Assembly (NCBI GenBank): GCA_964531105.1
Contig: CAZHFN010000001.1
Span: 62,001-126,000, forward strand
Reading direction: 5' to 3'
DNA length: 64,000 nucleotides
Origin: UBA2256 sp964531105
Lineage (GTDB): Bacteria; Spirochaetota; Spirochaetia; Treponematales; Rectinemataceae
A program made the translations under genes and the position numbers. Of the stretch, positions 24,691-35,100 are shown in pieces. Under the pieces are notes generated by a model. That model searched no databases. It was not told where the DNA came from and saw only the letters and a list, made by a program, of their open reading frames with translations. Position 1 is the stretch's first letter. The number at the start of each line of letters is the position of its first letter.

Positions 24691-24790
24691 ATCGGCAGGC
24701 AGTAACTTTAGCATCAGCGCAAAGGCGCTGTCAAAGGAGAGGTGCCTTCATGCCGATAAGCCCTGTAAAGCTAAAAGCGCAATAGAGCGC
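24691..24790 (+). ncRNA. Possible structured RNA in the htpG leader
   Basis: ATCGGCA-GGCA (24691-24701) can pair with TGCC (24743-24746) and TGCCGAT (24751-24757). Inside is a perfect hairpin CAGCGC-AAAG-GCGCTG (24715-24730). TTTAGC (24707-24712) can pair with GCTAAA (24770-24775) as a pseudoknot, and GCGC pairs with GCGC at 24777-24790. I do not recognise a known riboswitch. It could be an htpG leader element or a small RNA. The pairing is visible; the function is speculation. Confidence 0.35.
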
Positions 24791-24880
24791 AAATGAGCCG
24801 GGAGTCCTTTATCATGAGGGAGTTTTTTAGTACATTTACTCTATCCTAACCACAAATCTACCACTATTGACGAGGTATTT

Positions 24881-26779
24881 ATGTCGACCCATGCATTTAA
24901 AACCGAGGTAACCCAGTTACTGGAACTCATCACCCACTCCCTATACTCCCACAAGGAAATATTCTTGAGGGAGCTCGTCTCCAACGCTTCGGATGCCATA
25001 GACAAGTTAAGGTATCTCACTATTTCCGAGGATGCCTACAAGTCTATCAATTTTGATCCCAAGATAAGCGTCTATGTAGACGACAAGGCCAAGACCATAG
25101 TCGTATCCGACAACGGTGTGGGCATGAATGACCAGGAGATGGCCGAAAACCTGGGCACAATAGCTCGATCTGGAACCAAGAACTTTCTGGAAAAACTTTC
25201 GGACTCGGACCGGAAAAATTCCAACCTCATTGGACAGTTTGGCGTGGGCTTCTATTCGGTGTTTATGATCGCCGACAAGGTAGAGGTGATAAGCCGCAAA
25301 GCAGGCGGCGACAAGGCCTTTTGCTGGTCCAGCGCCGGCAAGGGTGAGTTCAGCATTGAGCCATCGGTGAGGGAAGGCTTTGGAACAGATGTAAAGATCC
25401 ATGTAAACTCCGAAGGAGAGGAGTATCTCTCCCGCTGGTCACTGGATAGCTTGTTGCGCAAATACTCGAATCACATCGCCTATCCCATTCACCTCATATC
25501 CCAGGAACCCAAGTACGACGACAAGGGAAAGGAAAAGGGTAAGGAGTTCAAGGACGAACAGATAAACGCTGCCAGTGCCCTCTGGCGAAGGCCCAAGAAC
25601 GAACTCCAGGACAAGGATTACATCGATTTCTACAAATCCTTTGCCGCCGAAGACGAAGAGCCTCTTTTCTGGATCCACACCAAGGCCGAAGGCACTATCG
25701 AATACAATTCACTTTTCTATGTGCCCTCAAAGGTACCCGGCGATATTTACTATCCCCTGGCCCAGCAGGGGGTTAAACTCTATATCAAGCGGGTATTTAT
25801 CACTGACAAAGAAGCCAGCATCCTGCCCCAGTATTTCCGCTTTGTGCGGGGAGTCATAGATTCCGACGACCTGCCCCTCAATGTAAGCAGGGAGATCCTT
25901 CAGCAGAATCGGGTAATGACCACCATCCAGCAGGCATCCCTTAAGAAGCTCTTCTCTGAGCTCGAAGCTCTGGCCAAGAACAACCCCGAAAAGTTCGCCA
26001 AGTTTACGGATCTCTTCAACGCTCAGATCAAGGAAGGCCTTGTATCGGATTGGCAGAACCAGAAAAGCCTCCTGGGTCTGGTACGATACAAGAGCACCGG
26101 GGCTGAGGGCTGGAGCAGCCTGGAGGACTACAAAAACCGGGCAGGCGAAAGGAAGACCATTTATTACATCACCGGGAACAACGAAGAGCGCCTGCGCGCA
26201 AGCCCCCTTTTGGAAGCTTTTGCCGCCAAGGGCTTGGAAGTGCTCATCGGCTCCGACGAAATCGACGAAATGGTATTCTCTAGCCTGGGCCAGTATGAGG
26301 GTATGAGTTTCAAGAGTGTAAACCACTCCGATTCCGACGAAGATTTGGGCAAGGACGCAAACCCCAGCGGCGCGGATGAAGAAGGTAGCAAGAAGGCTGC
26401 CGAGGCAGCTAAACGGATACTGGGAGACAGGGTCAAGGACGTACGCCTTTCCAAGCGCCTGTCCAAGAGCCCTTCCTGCGTGGTGATGGACAAGGATGAC
26501 CCCACCCTCCAGTACAGGGAGCTGATGATGCGCATTTCCAACACAGAAATGCCTGAGCCCACTCCCATTCTCGAGCTCAACCCCAGTCATGACCTGGTAA
26601 AAAAACTAGCCGCTTTGGAAGCCAAGCGTGAATCCGAAGGTGAAGGCGAAAGCCTCAGCCAGGATGTGGAGGATTTGGCTCATATACTTCTGGATCAAGC
26701 TCTTCTGGCCGAAGGCCAGAAATTTGTAAAACCCGCCGACTTCATTCAGCGATTGAATCGCCAGTTGGCCAAGGCATGA
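24881..26779 (+). CDS. htpG: Chaperone HtpG (Hsp90)
   Basis: A 632-residue cytosolic Hsp90. The GHKL ATPase domain shows LRELVSNASDAIDKLRYLT, DNGVGM and GQFGVGFYSVFM. The middle domain has the catalytic-loop Arg region (NVSREILQQNR), and a C-terminal dimerisation domain is present. Length and order are normal. An acidic insert (SDSDEDLGKDANPSGADEE) lies before the C-terminal domain. No CIRCE element was seen upstream. The Shine-Dalgarno is weak (GAGGT). Confidence 0.97.
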   Translation: MSTHAFKTEVTQLLELITHSLYSHKEIFLRELVSNASDAIDKLRYLTISEDAYKSINFDPKISVYVDDKAKTIVVSDNGVGMNDQEMAENLGTIARSGTKNFLEKLSDSDRKNSNLIGQFGVGFYSVFMIADKVEVISRKAGGDKAFCWSSAGKGEFSIEPSVREGFGTDVKIHVNSEGEEYLSRWSLDSLLRKYSNHIAYPIHLISQEPKYDDKGKEKGKEFKDEQINAASALWRRPKNELQDKDYIDFYKSFAAEDEEPLFWIHTKAEGTIEYNSLFYVPSKVPGDIYYPLAQQGVKLYIKRVFITDKEASILPQYFRFVRGVIDSDDLPLNVSREILQQNRVMTTIQQASLKKLFSELEALAKNNPEKFAKFTDLFNAQIKEGLVSDWQNQKSLLGLVRYKSTGAEGWSSLEDYKNRAGERKTIYYITGNNEERLRASPLLEAFAAKGLEVLIGSDEIDEMVFSSLGQYEGMSFKSVNHSDSDEDLGKDANPSGADEEGSKKAAEAAKRILGDRVKDVRLSKRLSKSPSCVVMDKDDPTLQYRELMMRISNTEMPEPTPILELNPSHDLVKKLAALEAKRESEGEGESLSQDVEDLAHILLDQALLAEGQKFVKPADFIQRLNRQLAKA

Positions 26780-26804
26780 GCCAAATCCTCGAGGCCAAAG
26801 GCTG

Positions 26805-26844
26805 GCGCGGGGCACTGCGCGCGTCCGCGCGCACTGCCCCGCGC
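26805..26844. repeat. GC-rich hairpin between htpG and rlmE
   Basis: GCGCGGGGCA (26805-26814) pairs with TGCCCCGCGC (26835-26844), and TGCGCGCG (26816-26823) with CGCGCGCA (26826-26833), with one C/C mismatch and a 2-base tip. No T-run follows on either strand, so it is not a normal terminator. Confidence 0.85.
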
Positions 26845-26861
26845 AGCTCCAGGACAACCTA

Positions 26862-27494
26862 ATGACTGGTTACGAAAAGCCCGATTTCTGGACCCTCAAA
26901 GCCAAGAAGGAGGGCTACCCCGCCCGGAGCGTGTATAAGCTGGAAGAAATTGCCGCCAAGTTCGGCTTGCTAAAAACGACAGGATCACAGGACCAGAGTT
27001 CAGGATACACAGGACCGAAAATCCTCGACATCGGAGCAGCCCCAGGCTCCTGGAGCCTGTGGCTGCTCCGCAAAATGGCCGGCCGCGGCTCCCTGGTGGC
27101 GGTGGATATCCAGGATATGGGCATAGCACCTGCTGACCCGAACTACCGATTCATCAAGGGCAGCATACTCGAGGAAAGCGTGCGTAAGGCTCTTGCCAAC
27201 CTCGGCCCCTATTCCCTGGTAGTTTCCGACGCCGCACCCAACACTACGGGAAACCGCCTAGTAGACCAAGGCAGGAGCGAGGAATTAGTCGAAACAGTGA
27301 TGAAAATGGCCGTAGAAGTAATGGCACCAGGTGGATCGCTCGTTATGAAGATTTTTCAAGGCGGTGAAGAAAAACGCCTTATCGGCGTACTGAAATCCCG
27401 CTTTGCCCAAGCCCGAGCCTACAAACCCGAAGCCTGCCGGGCACAATCATTTGAAACCTATATTGTCGCTATGGATTATAAGGCAAGGAAATAA
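26862..27494 (+). CDS. rlmE: 23S rRNA 2'-O-methyltransferase RlmE (FtsJ)
   Basis: A 210-residue SAM-dependent methyltransferase. It has RSVYKLEEI with catalytic Lys26, the SAM motif ILDIGAAPGSWSLWL, the catalytic Asp in VVSDAAPNTTG, Lys in VMKIFQG and Glu in SFETYIVAMD, together the K-D-K-E tetrad. It methylates a uridine in the peptidyl-transferase A loop. A short insertion (TTGSQDQSSGYTGP) precedes the SAM motif. It follows htpG behind a strong hairpin. Confidence 0.93.
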   Translation: MTGYEKPDFWTLKAKKEGYPARSVYKLEEIAAKFGLLKTTGSQDQSSGYTGPKILDIGAAPGSWSLWLLRKMAGRGSLVAVDIQDMGIAPADPNYRFIKGSILEESVRKALANLGPYSLVVSDAAPNTTGNRLVDQGRSEELVETVMKMAVEVMAPGGSLVMKIFQGGEEKRLIGVLKSRFAQARAYKPEACRAQSFETYIVAMDYKARK

Positions 27495-27517
27495 TCTAAT
27501 TATCTTTCTTTATAGAG

Positions 27518-27994
27518 TCAAGGCGACAAGATACCCTGATTATTCAAGAATTCAAGAAGCTCTTGCTTTGATGGCCTTTTAGCAATGAGCCGGGAAAATT
27601 CAGGAAGCCCGGCGAGCCTTGCGAGCTCAGAAAGCGTTGCAAGATGATCCTTCGTGCCGGCGGATAGAACTAAGAATAGGCATGTAACTGGTTTGCCGTC
27701 CAATGCGCTCCAGTCGACAGGTTGGTCTAGGTAAGCGATAACGAGACAAGAGGATCCTTTTTCTTGATAGAAGAGCTTCCGAGGATGAGGAATGGCGAAG
27801 CCCGAACCGATCGCCGTGGAACCAAGCTCTTCCCGCTCCACGAGTCCTTCGAGCAACGCTTCCTTGTCGAGAGGACGTAAGGGGCGAAGTACCCTCACCA
27901 GCGACTTGATAACCTCCGGACTATTAGAACCCCGTATATTGAAGTAAACGTCTCCCCGCTCCAGCAGTATCGGCAAGGTCTGGAAAAGTTCCAT
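27518..27994 (-). CDS. PTS EIIA-type regulatory protein (PtsN-like)
   Basis: A 158-residue EIIA fructose/nitrogen-type domain. The phosphorylatable His lies in GSGFAIPHPRKLF, and the LDGKPVTCLFLVLS strand and helix follow as in PtsN. With no sugar EIIB/EIIC nearby, a regulatory phosphotransfer role is more likely than sugar uptake. The gene stands alone, convergent with rlmE. Confidence 0.85.
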   Translation of the reverse strand: MELFQTLPILLERGDVYFNIRGSNSPEVIKSLVRVLRPLRPLDKEALLEGLVEREELGSTAIGSGFAIPHPRKLFYQEKGSSCLVIAYLDQPVDWSALDGKPVTCLFLVLSAGTKDHLATLSELARLAGLPEFSRLIAKRPSKQELLEFLNNQGILSP

Positions 27995-28059
27995 GTTAGG
28001 TAGGCTCCTTTTCCCTAAACTCTCTAAAAAGCCTTTTTAAAGTTTATACGATATTTCAC

Positions 28060-28090
28060 TAAAAAACAGGCCGCCCCGACGGGGCGGCCT
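28060..28090 (-). terminator. Terminator of the porin-like gene
   Basis: On the minus strand AGGCCGCCCC-GTC-GGGGCGGCCT is followed by GTTTTTT. This is a perfect 10-bp stem (plus 28068-28090) with a T-run at plus 28061-28066. Confidence 0.93.
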
Positions 28091-28120
28091 TGAAAAACCG
28101 TCGCAGAAACCTAAGACAGC

Positions 28121-29284
28121 TTAGAGGGCGACCTTGGCTGCGGCGATAAGAGTACCAAATTTGCCAGCGAGGACATCAACCTTACCTGCGTTATATTCGA
28201 GGGTAAGAGTGGTGTTGGTAACAGAGGTATTGGTCAACTTAACCCGGGGAACCAAAGAACCGATACCGGTGAAGTCGTTGGTGTATTTCGCATATACCCA
28301 GAGCTTAGTAGCATCAGCCACATCCATGGTGTAGCCACCGTACACTCCGAAATCAAAGGCCATTCCGGTGAGGGGATCCTCAAGACCGAACCAAGCACCA
28401 GCCTCAAGAGCGTCCTTCGCATAGTCGGCACCAACGTCGAATTCAAGATCGTTGTCGAGAGTGCTGAAGTAGACATCGGCAAATGCATCGAGGCCTTCCA
28501 TGACGGCGTAGCTAGCGGTTAAGAGAGCATCAGCATCGAATCCGCCGAGGACGAGCATGTCACTGTAGAGGCCGACAGTAAGAGGATCGGCAGTGTAAAC
28601 AGCGCTTGCAGTGAATCCGAGTTCTTTGTCGGCATCAAGAAGATCGTAGGCAACAGCACCGGTTACCTTAAGCGCATCGCTGACCGCATAAGAAACATTG
28701 GCACCGAACGAATACTCATTGGCGGCATTGAGAGTCCAATCATCTTTGGAAGCGGCGGTCACACCAAAGCCCAGTGCGCCGGATGCATAGGATACTGTGG
28801 AACCGAACTTGTCAGCATCAAGAGCAACAACAACATCGCCATCATAGAGGGCATCGGCGTTGGCAAAGTCGAAGCTACTCTTGCTGGATACGCTAACCTT
28901 CCAAGTTCCATTGGTGATGAAAGCTGTGAGGGTTGCATACTCGCCAGCATCCTTCACTCCGTCACCATCTTTATCATTCCAGTCGTAGAAGGTAACTGCA
29001 TTGGTGGTGGGTGTGGCTCCGGTAGCGAGGACATCGTCACTCAGCACGAAATAGAGATCCTTGACAGAAATTTCGCCCCACCAGCCCTTGTCGCCTTTCT
29101 TGGCTTTGTTTTCCATGGGGAAGGGCACCTTTAAGGTGGCGGAGTTCACATTCTTAAATCCAGTGAGCCCAGTGTCGAGATCCACGCCCCAGCTGAGGGT
29201 GGAATAAGCCGAGAGAGCCGGAGTCTGCGCAGAGACGGCGCCGATCGCGGCAAGAGCGAGAAGCAGGACGATAAGCTTCTTCAT
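28121..29284 (-). CDS. Abundant outer-membrane beta-barrel-like protein
   Basis: A 387-residue exported protein with signal peptide MKKLIVLLLALAAIGAVSA. The mature part alternates hydrophobic/aromatic and Asp/Gly-rich residues in many short strands (AYDLLDADKELGFTASAVYT, ASYAVMEGLDAFADVYF), ending in a strand with Leu at the C-terminus. This is the look of a spirochaete porin or major surface protein; I do not recognise a named family. It is a single-gene unit with a strong promoter, a strong Shine-Dalgarno and a strong terminator, so high expression is likely. Confidence 0.72.
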   Translation of the reverse strand: MKKLIVLLLALAAIGAVSAQTPALSAYSTLSWGVDLDTGLTGFKNVNSATLKVPFPMENKAKKGDKGWWGEISVKDLYFVLSDDVLATGATPTTNAVTFYDWNDKDGDGVKDAGEYATLTAFITNGTWKVSVSSKSSFDFANADALYDGDVVVALDADKFGSTVSYASGALGFGVTAASKDDWTLNAANEYSFGANVSYAVSDALKVTGAVAYDLLDADKELGFTASAVYTADPLTVGLYSDMLVLGGFDADALLTASYAVMEGLDAFADVYFSTLDNDLEFDVGADYAKDALEAGAWFGLEDPLTGMAFDFGVYGGYTMDVADATKLWVYAKYTNDFTGIGSLVPRVKLTNTSVTNTTLTLEYNAGKVDVLAGKFGTLIAAAKVAL

Positions 29285-29357
29285 GAGAAGTCCTCCTTGC
29301 GAATTCGAAGGGGGCCGCGCCGACGGCTCGGGTATCCCCTTTTCTAAGATCTGTTAG

Positions 29358-29387
29358 AGTATATATCGGCGTTTTTTTTCATGTCAA
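29358..29387 (-). promoter_or_regulatory. Promoter of the porin-like gene
   Basis: On the minus strand TTGACA (plus 29382-29387) and TATATA after 16 bases (plus 29360-29365), or TATACT after 18 (plus 29358-29363). The spacer contains an A8 tract. A leader of about 65 bases and GGAGG follow. Confidence 0.7.
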
Positions 29388-29486
29388 GCACATATTCTTA
29401 CGCTTTTTGATCCTAATAACAGGGTTAATTATGCAACTATTTACTAAATATTCATTCTTTACATCCGATAGGACAGTCCTACCACC

Positions 29487-30797
29487 CTACAATTCGCCTT
29501 CATAGTATCGTATCAGGGCTATACTTTGGGCCAGAATATCATTCTCTATTTTTTGGGCCGCAAGAAGTTCAACAGATAAATCTATCTGGGCCATAACCAA
29601 ACTTTCCTCGCTGGCAAAACCACCTATAAATAATGCCTCTGCCTTTGCATACTTCTCTTCGGCCTCCTCTACATCCAATTTCTGGATTTTCTTGTCTAAG
29701 TCCATGCTCTGCAAAGATTCTTGGATATTCCGAAGACCATCGTCATAACTTTTCTTAGCCTCATCCAACCGAATTTGATAAATACTAGTATTTTGATTTC
29801 GCCTGGCCTGCTCTAATTCGCTTTTTCCCTTATTCATAACATCGTAGGAGAGGGATATTGATATAGCCCATTCAAGACTCTTTTTATCTATGTCATAGAC
29901 TACCGAAGCACCCAAGCCAGGATTGGGAACGAGAGGGAGGAACGCAAACTCTTTTCGCCGTTGCGCCGCAGCTAGACCGCATTCCAGTGCTTGGACAGAG
30001 AGACTATCTTTCAGATCCCTTTTTTCCGCAGCCTCCAGCCAAAGTTCTTTTAAAATCAGAAGTTCTTTGAAAAGCGATTCGCTATTGGCGAGCACTTCCG
30101 GTGAGATATCTGCGAGTGAGGCGTTAGCATTGAGTACTGACTTGCGGGCATTGAGGATTCTCCGTTCCAGTTCCCGAAGAGCTGTTGAGTCTAAAGTAGC
30201 TTTTTGTACACGCTGCAACACTTCCAGATTGCTCTGATTGATCTTCAGTAAAGCACTGGAGTACCTGGCATCGAGGATCTCCTTAGCAAGACTTATCCTG
30301 ATATTGATCTTGGCATTTTGAATCGACGCCTGGGCGTTCAGCAATGAGGCGAGGGCATCCAGCTCTTGGGCATCACTCTCAGTAAATAGTTTTCTGCTGT
30401 AATTCAATGAAGGATCGCCAAGTTCAAGTTGTCCCAGAGGGCTGATGCTCAAGGCTGTTCTGAACGCAAGATCCCCTCCTAGGATATTCTCGAATTTAAT
30501 GGAAGAAACGAGGCTTCCCCCTCCAAATCCCTGGTTGCCATAACTCAATATTCCCCCAGTGCCCGAGGAAAAGGAAATTGTTGGGAGGTAAGGCTTTATA
30601 AATTGATCAAGATTTAGCTGAGCTGACTTAAGAGATAGTTGGGCTTCTTTATAGGCTGTTGAGTGCTCCACCCTTGATGCATATAAATCGTCCCAACTCA
30701 ATGAGGCTTTAACTTCTACCTCATCCGTGCTCGCTCCCAAAGGTAAAAGGAGAGCAATAAATGTAATCAGCATCAGCTTCTTAAATATAATTCTCAT
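29487..30797 (-). CDS. TolC-like outer-membrane efflux protein (second copy)
   Basis: A 436-residue exported protein with a signal peptide (about residues 1-23). Long amphipathic helices alternate with two beta segments (TISFSSGTGGILSYG and ASVVYDIDKKSLEWAISISL), the repeat structure of TolC proteins. It is the last gene of the efflux operon, 2 bases after the other TolC-like gene. The two share architecture but little visible sequence identity. Confidence 0.78.
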   Translation of the reverse strand: MRIIFKKLMLITFIALLLPLGASTDEVEVKASLSWDDLYASRVEHSTAYKEAQLSLKSAQLNLDQFIKPYLPTISFSSGTGGILSYGNQGFGGGSLVSSIKFENILGGDLAFRTALSISPLGQLELGDPSLNYSRKLFTESDAQELDALASLLNAQASIQNAKINIRISLAKEILDARYSSALLKINQSNLEVLQRVQKATLDSTALRELERRILNARKSVLNANASLADISPEVLANSESLFKELLILKELWLEAAEKRDLKDSLSVQALECGLAAAQRRKEFAFLPLVPNPGLGASVVYDIDKKSLEWAISISLSYDVMNKGKSELEQARRNQNTSIYQIRLDEAKKSYDDGLRNIQESLQSMDLDKKIQKLDVEEAEEKYAKAEALFIGGFASEESLVMAQIDLSVELLAAQKIENDILAQSIALIRYYEGEL

Positions 30798-30799
30798 CG

Positions 30800-31813
30800 T
30801 CAGATCCCCAGGGGATTTTCTCCCAGCGCGCTCAAGAAAGAGCCGACAGACTTAAGATAGTTTTTCTTGGCCGTCAGCAGGTTTTTATCGGCGGTTATAA
30901 GCGTTATTCGCCGCTGGTTTTTTTCGCTCTGGGAAATAATGCCCTTCTCGTACTGCCTAAGGCCATCCTGATAGGCGCTTTCCTTGAGCGCGTATTCATC
31001 CATGCGTATCTGGAGTAGGTTTTTCTGGTTTTTCAGATTGTTGCTGCCGCTTTCGAATAACCGTCGCGCATCGCTTTCCGCGTTGTTAAAGCTCACCTTG
31101 GCCTTTAACTGTTCCGTCTCCTGAATTTTCCTGTCGTAGGCGGAGGCGTTGGCCGCCAACGAGGCTGTCTTGATATCCTGAATTTTATTATTTATCTGGG
31201 CAAGCTGCACGCTCGTGTCATTGGCAAGCCACTGCTCCAGGCTTGCCGAATTCTCAAAGATGGTGGTATCCGGCAAGAGCGACGATGCCCACTCCAGACC
31301 GGTAGTAGAGAAGAAAATGCGCTTTGCGTCTTCCAATGTCCACTGAGCCAGCTCGAAATTGTTTGCCTGGGTTTTATAGGCGATTTCAATTTCCTTGAAC
31401 GCCGCCTCGGAAATGAGGCCGCTTTTAAAGCGAGTATCGCCGGATTCTTTGTCCACCAAAGCGTTCTGCAGGCTCAAGGAAAGGGATTCCACATCCAACT
31501 CGGCCGTGGCCACGGCAAAGGCCGCGTCGATCACCTCGTTGTAGAAATTCAGCACCGATCGCCGGTAGGAAGCGAGGGCTGATACATAGCTCGACTGTGC
31601 CTGGAGCCGGTCCAGTTCCACCTTGGCTTCGATATCGCCCTTGGTTTTTCGCAGCTTTGCCAGTTCGAGATCCAGGTTGAGCACCGCATAGTCCTGATTA
31701 CTGGCGCTCGCCGCCGCAAAGAGTTCCTCCAGGGTTCCGGCCGCGGCGGGCATTGCCGCCGCAATCAGTATCGCCAGCACCAGAAAAGTACCTGCCCGTT
31801 TTCGTAGTCTCAT
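30800..31813 (-). CDS. TolC-like efflux protein (first copy, short)
   Basis: A 337-residue exported, mostly helical coiled-coil protein (signal peptide MRLRKRAGTFLVLAILIAAA, then TLEELFAAASASNQDYAVLN as at TolC starts). The start at 31813 is chosen because GGAG lies upstream and a signal peptide begins there; an upstream ATG at 31885 would bury the signal. It is shorter than usual and beta segments are hard to see, so the barrel may be reduced. Possibly it works with the next gene as a hetero-oligomeric channel. Confidence 0.7.
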   Translation of the reverse strand: MRLRKRAGTFLVLAILIAAAMPAAAGTLEELFAAASASNQDYAVLNLDLELAKLRKTKGDIEAKVELDRLQAQSSYVSALASYRRSVLNFYNEVIDAAFAVATAELDVESLSLSLQNALVDKESGDTRFKSGLISEAAFKEIEIAYKTQANNFELAQWTLEDAKRIFFSTTGLEWASSLLPDTTIFENSASLEQWLANDTSVQLAQINNKIQDIKTASLAANASAYDRKIQETEQLKAKVSFNNAESDARRLFESGSNNLKNQKNLLQIRMDEYALKESAYQDGLRQYEKGIISQSEKNQRRITLITADKNLLTAKKNYLKSVGSFLSALGENPLGI

Positions 31814-31832
31814 ACCTCGCTCCTGTCGCTTC

Positions 31833-32153
31833 TTATTTTTCTGTAATCCCTTCATCCGCATTCGATGCAAGGGGCTGAAAGACAAATTGAAAAAGTTTGA
31901 TTCCCTCGTTGGGGAATTTTTTTTTGACCGTCGCCACAGCCTGGGCTATGCTTCGGGCCTCCGATTCCCGGCTGTAAATTACGTAGAGCACATTGAGCTC
32001 GGGCCAGACGGCGGTGCCGTGCCGCACGCCCTGCCGTCCCCTGCCCTGCACATCTTCGATGAGTGAGTAGCTGAAGCCGGGGATCCGTTCTTCGATAGCC
32101 TCGAAGATATCCTCTTCCACCGATCTGTTGGCGTATATTTCAGAGCGCAGCAT
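31833..32153 (-). CDS. PII-like transporter-associated protein (PG0541-like)
   Basis: A 106-residue cytosolic protein with a PII-like ferredoxin fold (MLRSEIYANRSVEEDIFEAI at the start, LNVLYVIYSRESEARSIAQA later). Proteins of this type recur beside RND pumps and are known as PG0541-family transporter-associated proteins; the name is from memory. It overlaps the RND pump gene by 14 bases. A regulatory role on the pump, perhaps through a nucleotide or ion, is inferred. Confidence 0.68.
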   Translation of the reverse strand: MLRSEIYANRSVEEDIFEAIEERIPGFSYSLIEDVQGRGRQGVRHGTAVWPELNVLYVIYSRESEARSIAQAVATVKKKFPNEGIKLFQFVFQPLASNADEGITEK

Positions 32154-35100
32154 TATTCACCTCCGCTGTACCGGACGCCGAGTCCGACAAGCTCCGCCAT
32201 TCCTCCACTTCCCTAAGGCGCTTGGCGTTTTTTCCTTCGTTCCTGCTGTTGAAGAGATGGTAGAGCACTGGGGTAAGGAAGAGCGTAAATACCGAGCTCA
32301 CCGCCAGGCCGCCGAACATTGTCTTGGCGATGGGCTGTATGCTTTCGGTGCCCGCGCCTGGGAAAAGCGCCAAGGGCATTATGCCTAAAAGGGTCGTGAG
32401 GGTGGACATGAGAATCGGGCGCAGGCGCCGCTTGCCGGCCTCGGCGCAGGCTTCGAATAAACCGTAGCCCCTCGCCCGCAGGGTGTTGGTGTAGTCCACG
32501 AGAATTATTCCGTTGTTGACCACGACTCCGGCCAGGGCGACGACTCCTATCATGGAAAAGAGCGAAAAGGTGTCGCCGGTGATTTTGTATATCCACACGA
32601 CGCCGACGAACATTAGCGGAATTGAAAGAAAGATGATGAAGGGGTCGACGAAGGATTCGAACTGGCTGGCCATGACGCCGTAGACCAAGAACACTGCGAC
32701 CCCAATTATCAAGAGAATAACCGGCAAATAGGTTTCCACTTCCCTTCTTTCGCCGCCTACCGCGACGCTCACCTCATCCCTGGGAACATAGTATTCGTCC
32801 AGCAGCGTTTGCACGTGTAGGGCCGCCTCCGTGGAACTCAGGGGGGAGTCCACGGGCAGGCTGCCCTGTACGTGGATGATCCGTTCCCGGTTTTCCCTGC
32901 TGATACGCCGGGGCGCCGTGCTGTTTTCTATGCTGACAAATGTCGATACGGGGATACGCGCCCCTGAAGAACCCAAAAGGAAGAGGGACTGGATATCCGA
33001 TAGCGTTGCGCGATCCTCTTCGCGAAGCTGGACAAAAACGCTCACCGTCTCTCCGTCCATGGAAAAGCTGGTAACCGTGGTACCGTAGAGGGCGTTCCGA
33101 ATTTCCCGGGCTATCTGGGCTACGGAAAATCCGAATATCGCCGCCTTGTCCCTGTCTATGCGGATAAGCAGTTCCGGCGACCCTTGGTCCAGCGAGGTAG
33201 TTATGTTTTCCAGTTCTGGCATATAGGTGTCCAGAAGCCGTTTGATTTCCTCGGCCTCCTCGGTGGCCGCGTCCTGGTCCCTTGAGCGAAGCTCCACATC
33301 CACCGCCGTGCTGGTGGAGAACTGCCTGCCTGCGGAGAGAGACACTACGCCCCCGGGCACGGTCTCGGCGTAGCTGTTGAGCTTAGCCCTGATCTGGCTG
33401 GCGGTATCTATTTGTTTTTCGGGATCGGGAAGCACGATCTGCAGGGAGCCTGAATTGGAAGAGGAACCTCCGCCCAGGGAAAGGATAAGCCTTTGGTAGC
33501 CTTTGACATTGGCTTTGATATATTCCTGGAGCGCATCCAGGGTTTCTGAGGTCCTAGTCCTTGATGTCCCTATGGGGTAGCTCACGTTCACCGTAACGCT
33601 ATCGTCGGTTCTGAATCGCGGAAACACGTTCAAACCGAAGGCGGTAAGCTGCAGCAGGGCGGAGGCGAGGATCACCGCCACAAGGCTCACGATGAGCAGA
33701 CGATTGCGGAGGCAAAATTCAAGGCCCTTTTTATATACCCCTTCCTGGGCTGTAAAAAATCGATCCAGGAGGGCGTCGATGTTTCGTATAAGCGGATTGT
33801 GCAGGGGTTTTTGCACCCTGGTGTTCAGTTTCATAACCGGGCCAGATAGCACCGGAACCAGGGTCATGGCGACCACCAGGGAGGCGGTGAGCGAAAAACA
33901 GATAGTGAACACCAGGTCTTTGAATAGCTGTCCCATCATGCCTAAATCGTTCCTAAAGAGGATCATGGGGATAAACACGCAAAGGGTAGTAAGGGTGGAG
34001 GCCATGACCGCGGTGATCATTTCCTGGCTCCCTAGTATGGCCGCGATTCTCGGTTTGGTGCCCCGCTGCCTGTAATGGTAGATATTGTCGAGAATCACTA
34101 TGGAGGCGTCGACGATCATGCCCATGCCCATGATGAGGCCGGTGAGGCTTATGGAGTTGAGGGTCAGCCCCATGAAGTACATGAACATGAGGGTGAGCAG
34201 TATGGATATGGGTATGGATATGGCGATTATAAAGGTCGCCTTCAGGTTTCTCAGGTAAATCAGAAGGATGAGTATTGCCAGCACGATACCCTGCAGGGCT
34301 GCCTTGTACACCTGGGTGAGCGTCGAATTGACCAGGCTCGTGTCATCCGAGACGATCTCGACGCTGACGCCCTCGGGCAAGGAGCCGTTCAGCTCCGCCA
34401 GGGCGATTTTTACTTCCTTGGATATCTGGACGGCGTTGCTGTCGCTGTCCCGCATTATCTGGATATTGATAACCGGCAGACCGTCATAATACACGCTCCG
34501 GGAGGGCTCGTCCTGGATCAGTTCGATATCGGCCACATCCTCGAGGCGTATGGCTTTTCGCGATCCTGAGCCGCCGGAACTCACGGTTTTTATAACCAGA
34601 CTTTTTACGTCCGCGACGCTGGACAGCTTTTCGTCCGCCCGTATCTGGTATTCCGTACCGCCCTGCACGATTTTTCCGGCGGTGAGCAGGACGCTCTGGG
34701 ATGAGAGGGCCGAGGTAACGGCGCTAAAACCGAGGCCGTAGGCGGCCAATCTGTTCTGGGATACTTTTACCGAAAGGGTCTTTCCGCTGCCGCCGAAGAC
34801 GCTGGCCGAGGCGACGCCTTCTATTCGTTCCAGCCGGGGTTGAATTTCGTTTTCGCCCAAGACCTGGAGCTCCTGCAGCGAACGTTGGCCGGTTATGATT
34901 AGCCGCATGATGGGCATGGCGTTTTGATCGAAGCGACGCACCGTAGGATTGCCCGCATCATCGGGCAACCTGTTCTGCAGGCCGCTTAAGATCGACTCCA
35001 CATCGGTCTCTGCCTGGTCGAGGTCAACCTCGTAGCCGAACTGGAGCCTGATATTGCTGGAGCCCTGGGAAGATGTGGAGGACATGGAGTCCAGCCCTTT

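Noticed and set aside
24691..24790. A c-di-GMP, glycine or cobalamin riboswitch
   Set aside because: None of the conserved cores is present by eye; only an unassigned structured RNA is claimed.
24800..24880. A CIRCE heat-shock operator before htpG
   Set aside because: The nine-base TTAGCACTC inverted repeat is absent.
25727..26590. A 287-codon minus-strand frame inside htpG
   Set aside because: It is antisense to conserved htpG sequence and has no recognisable domain.
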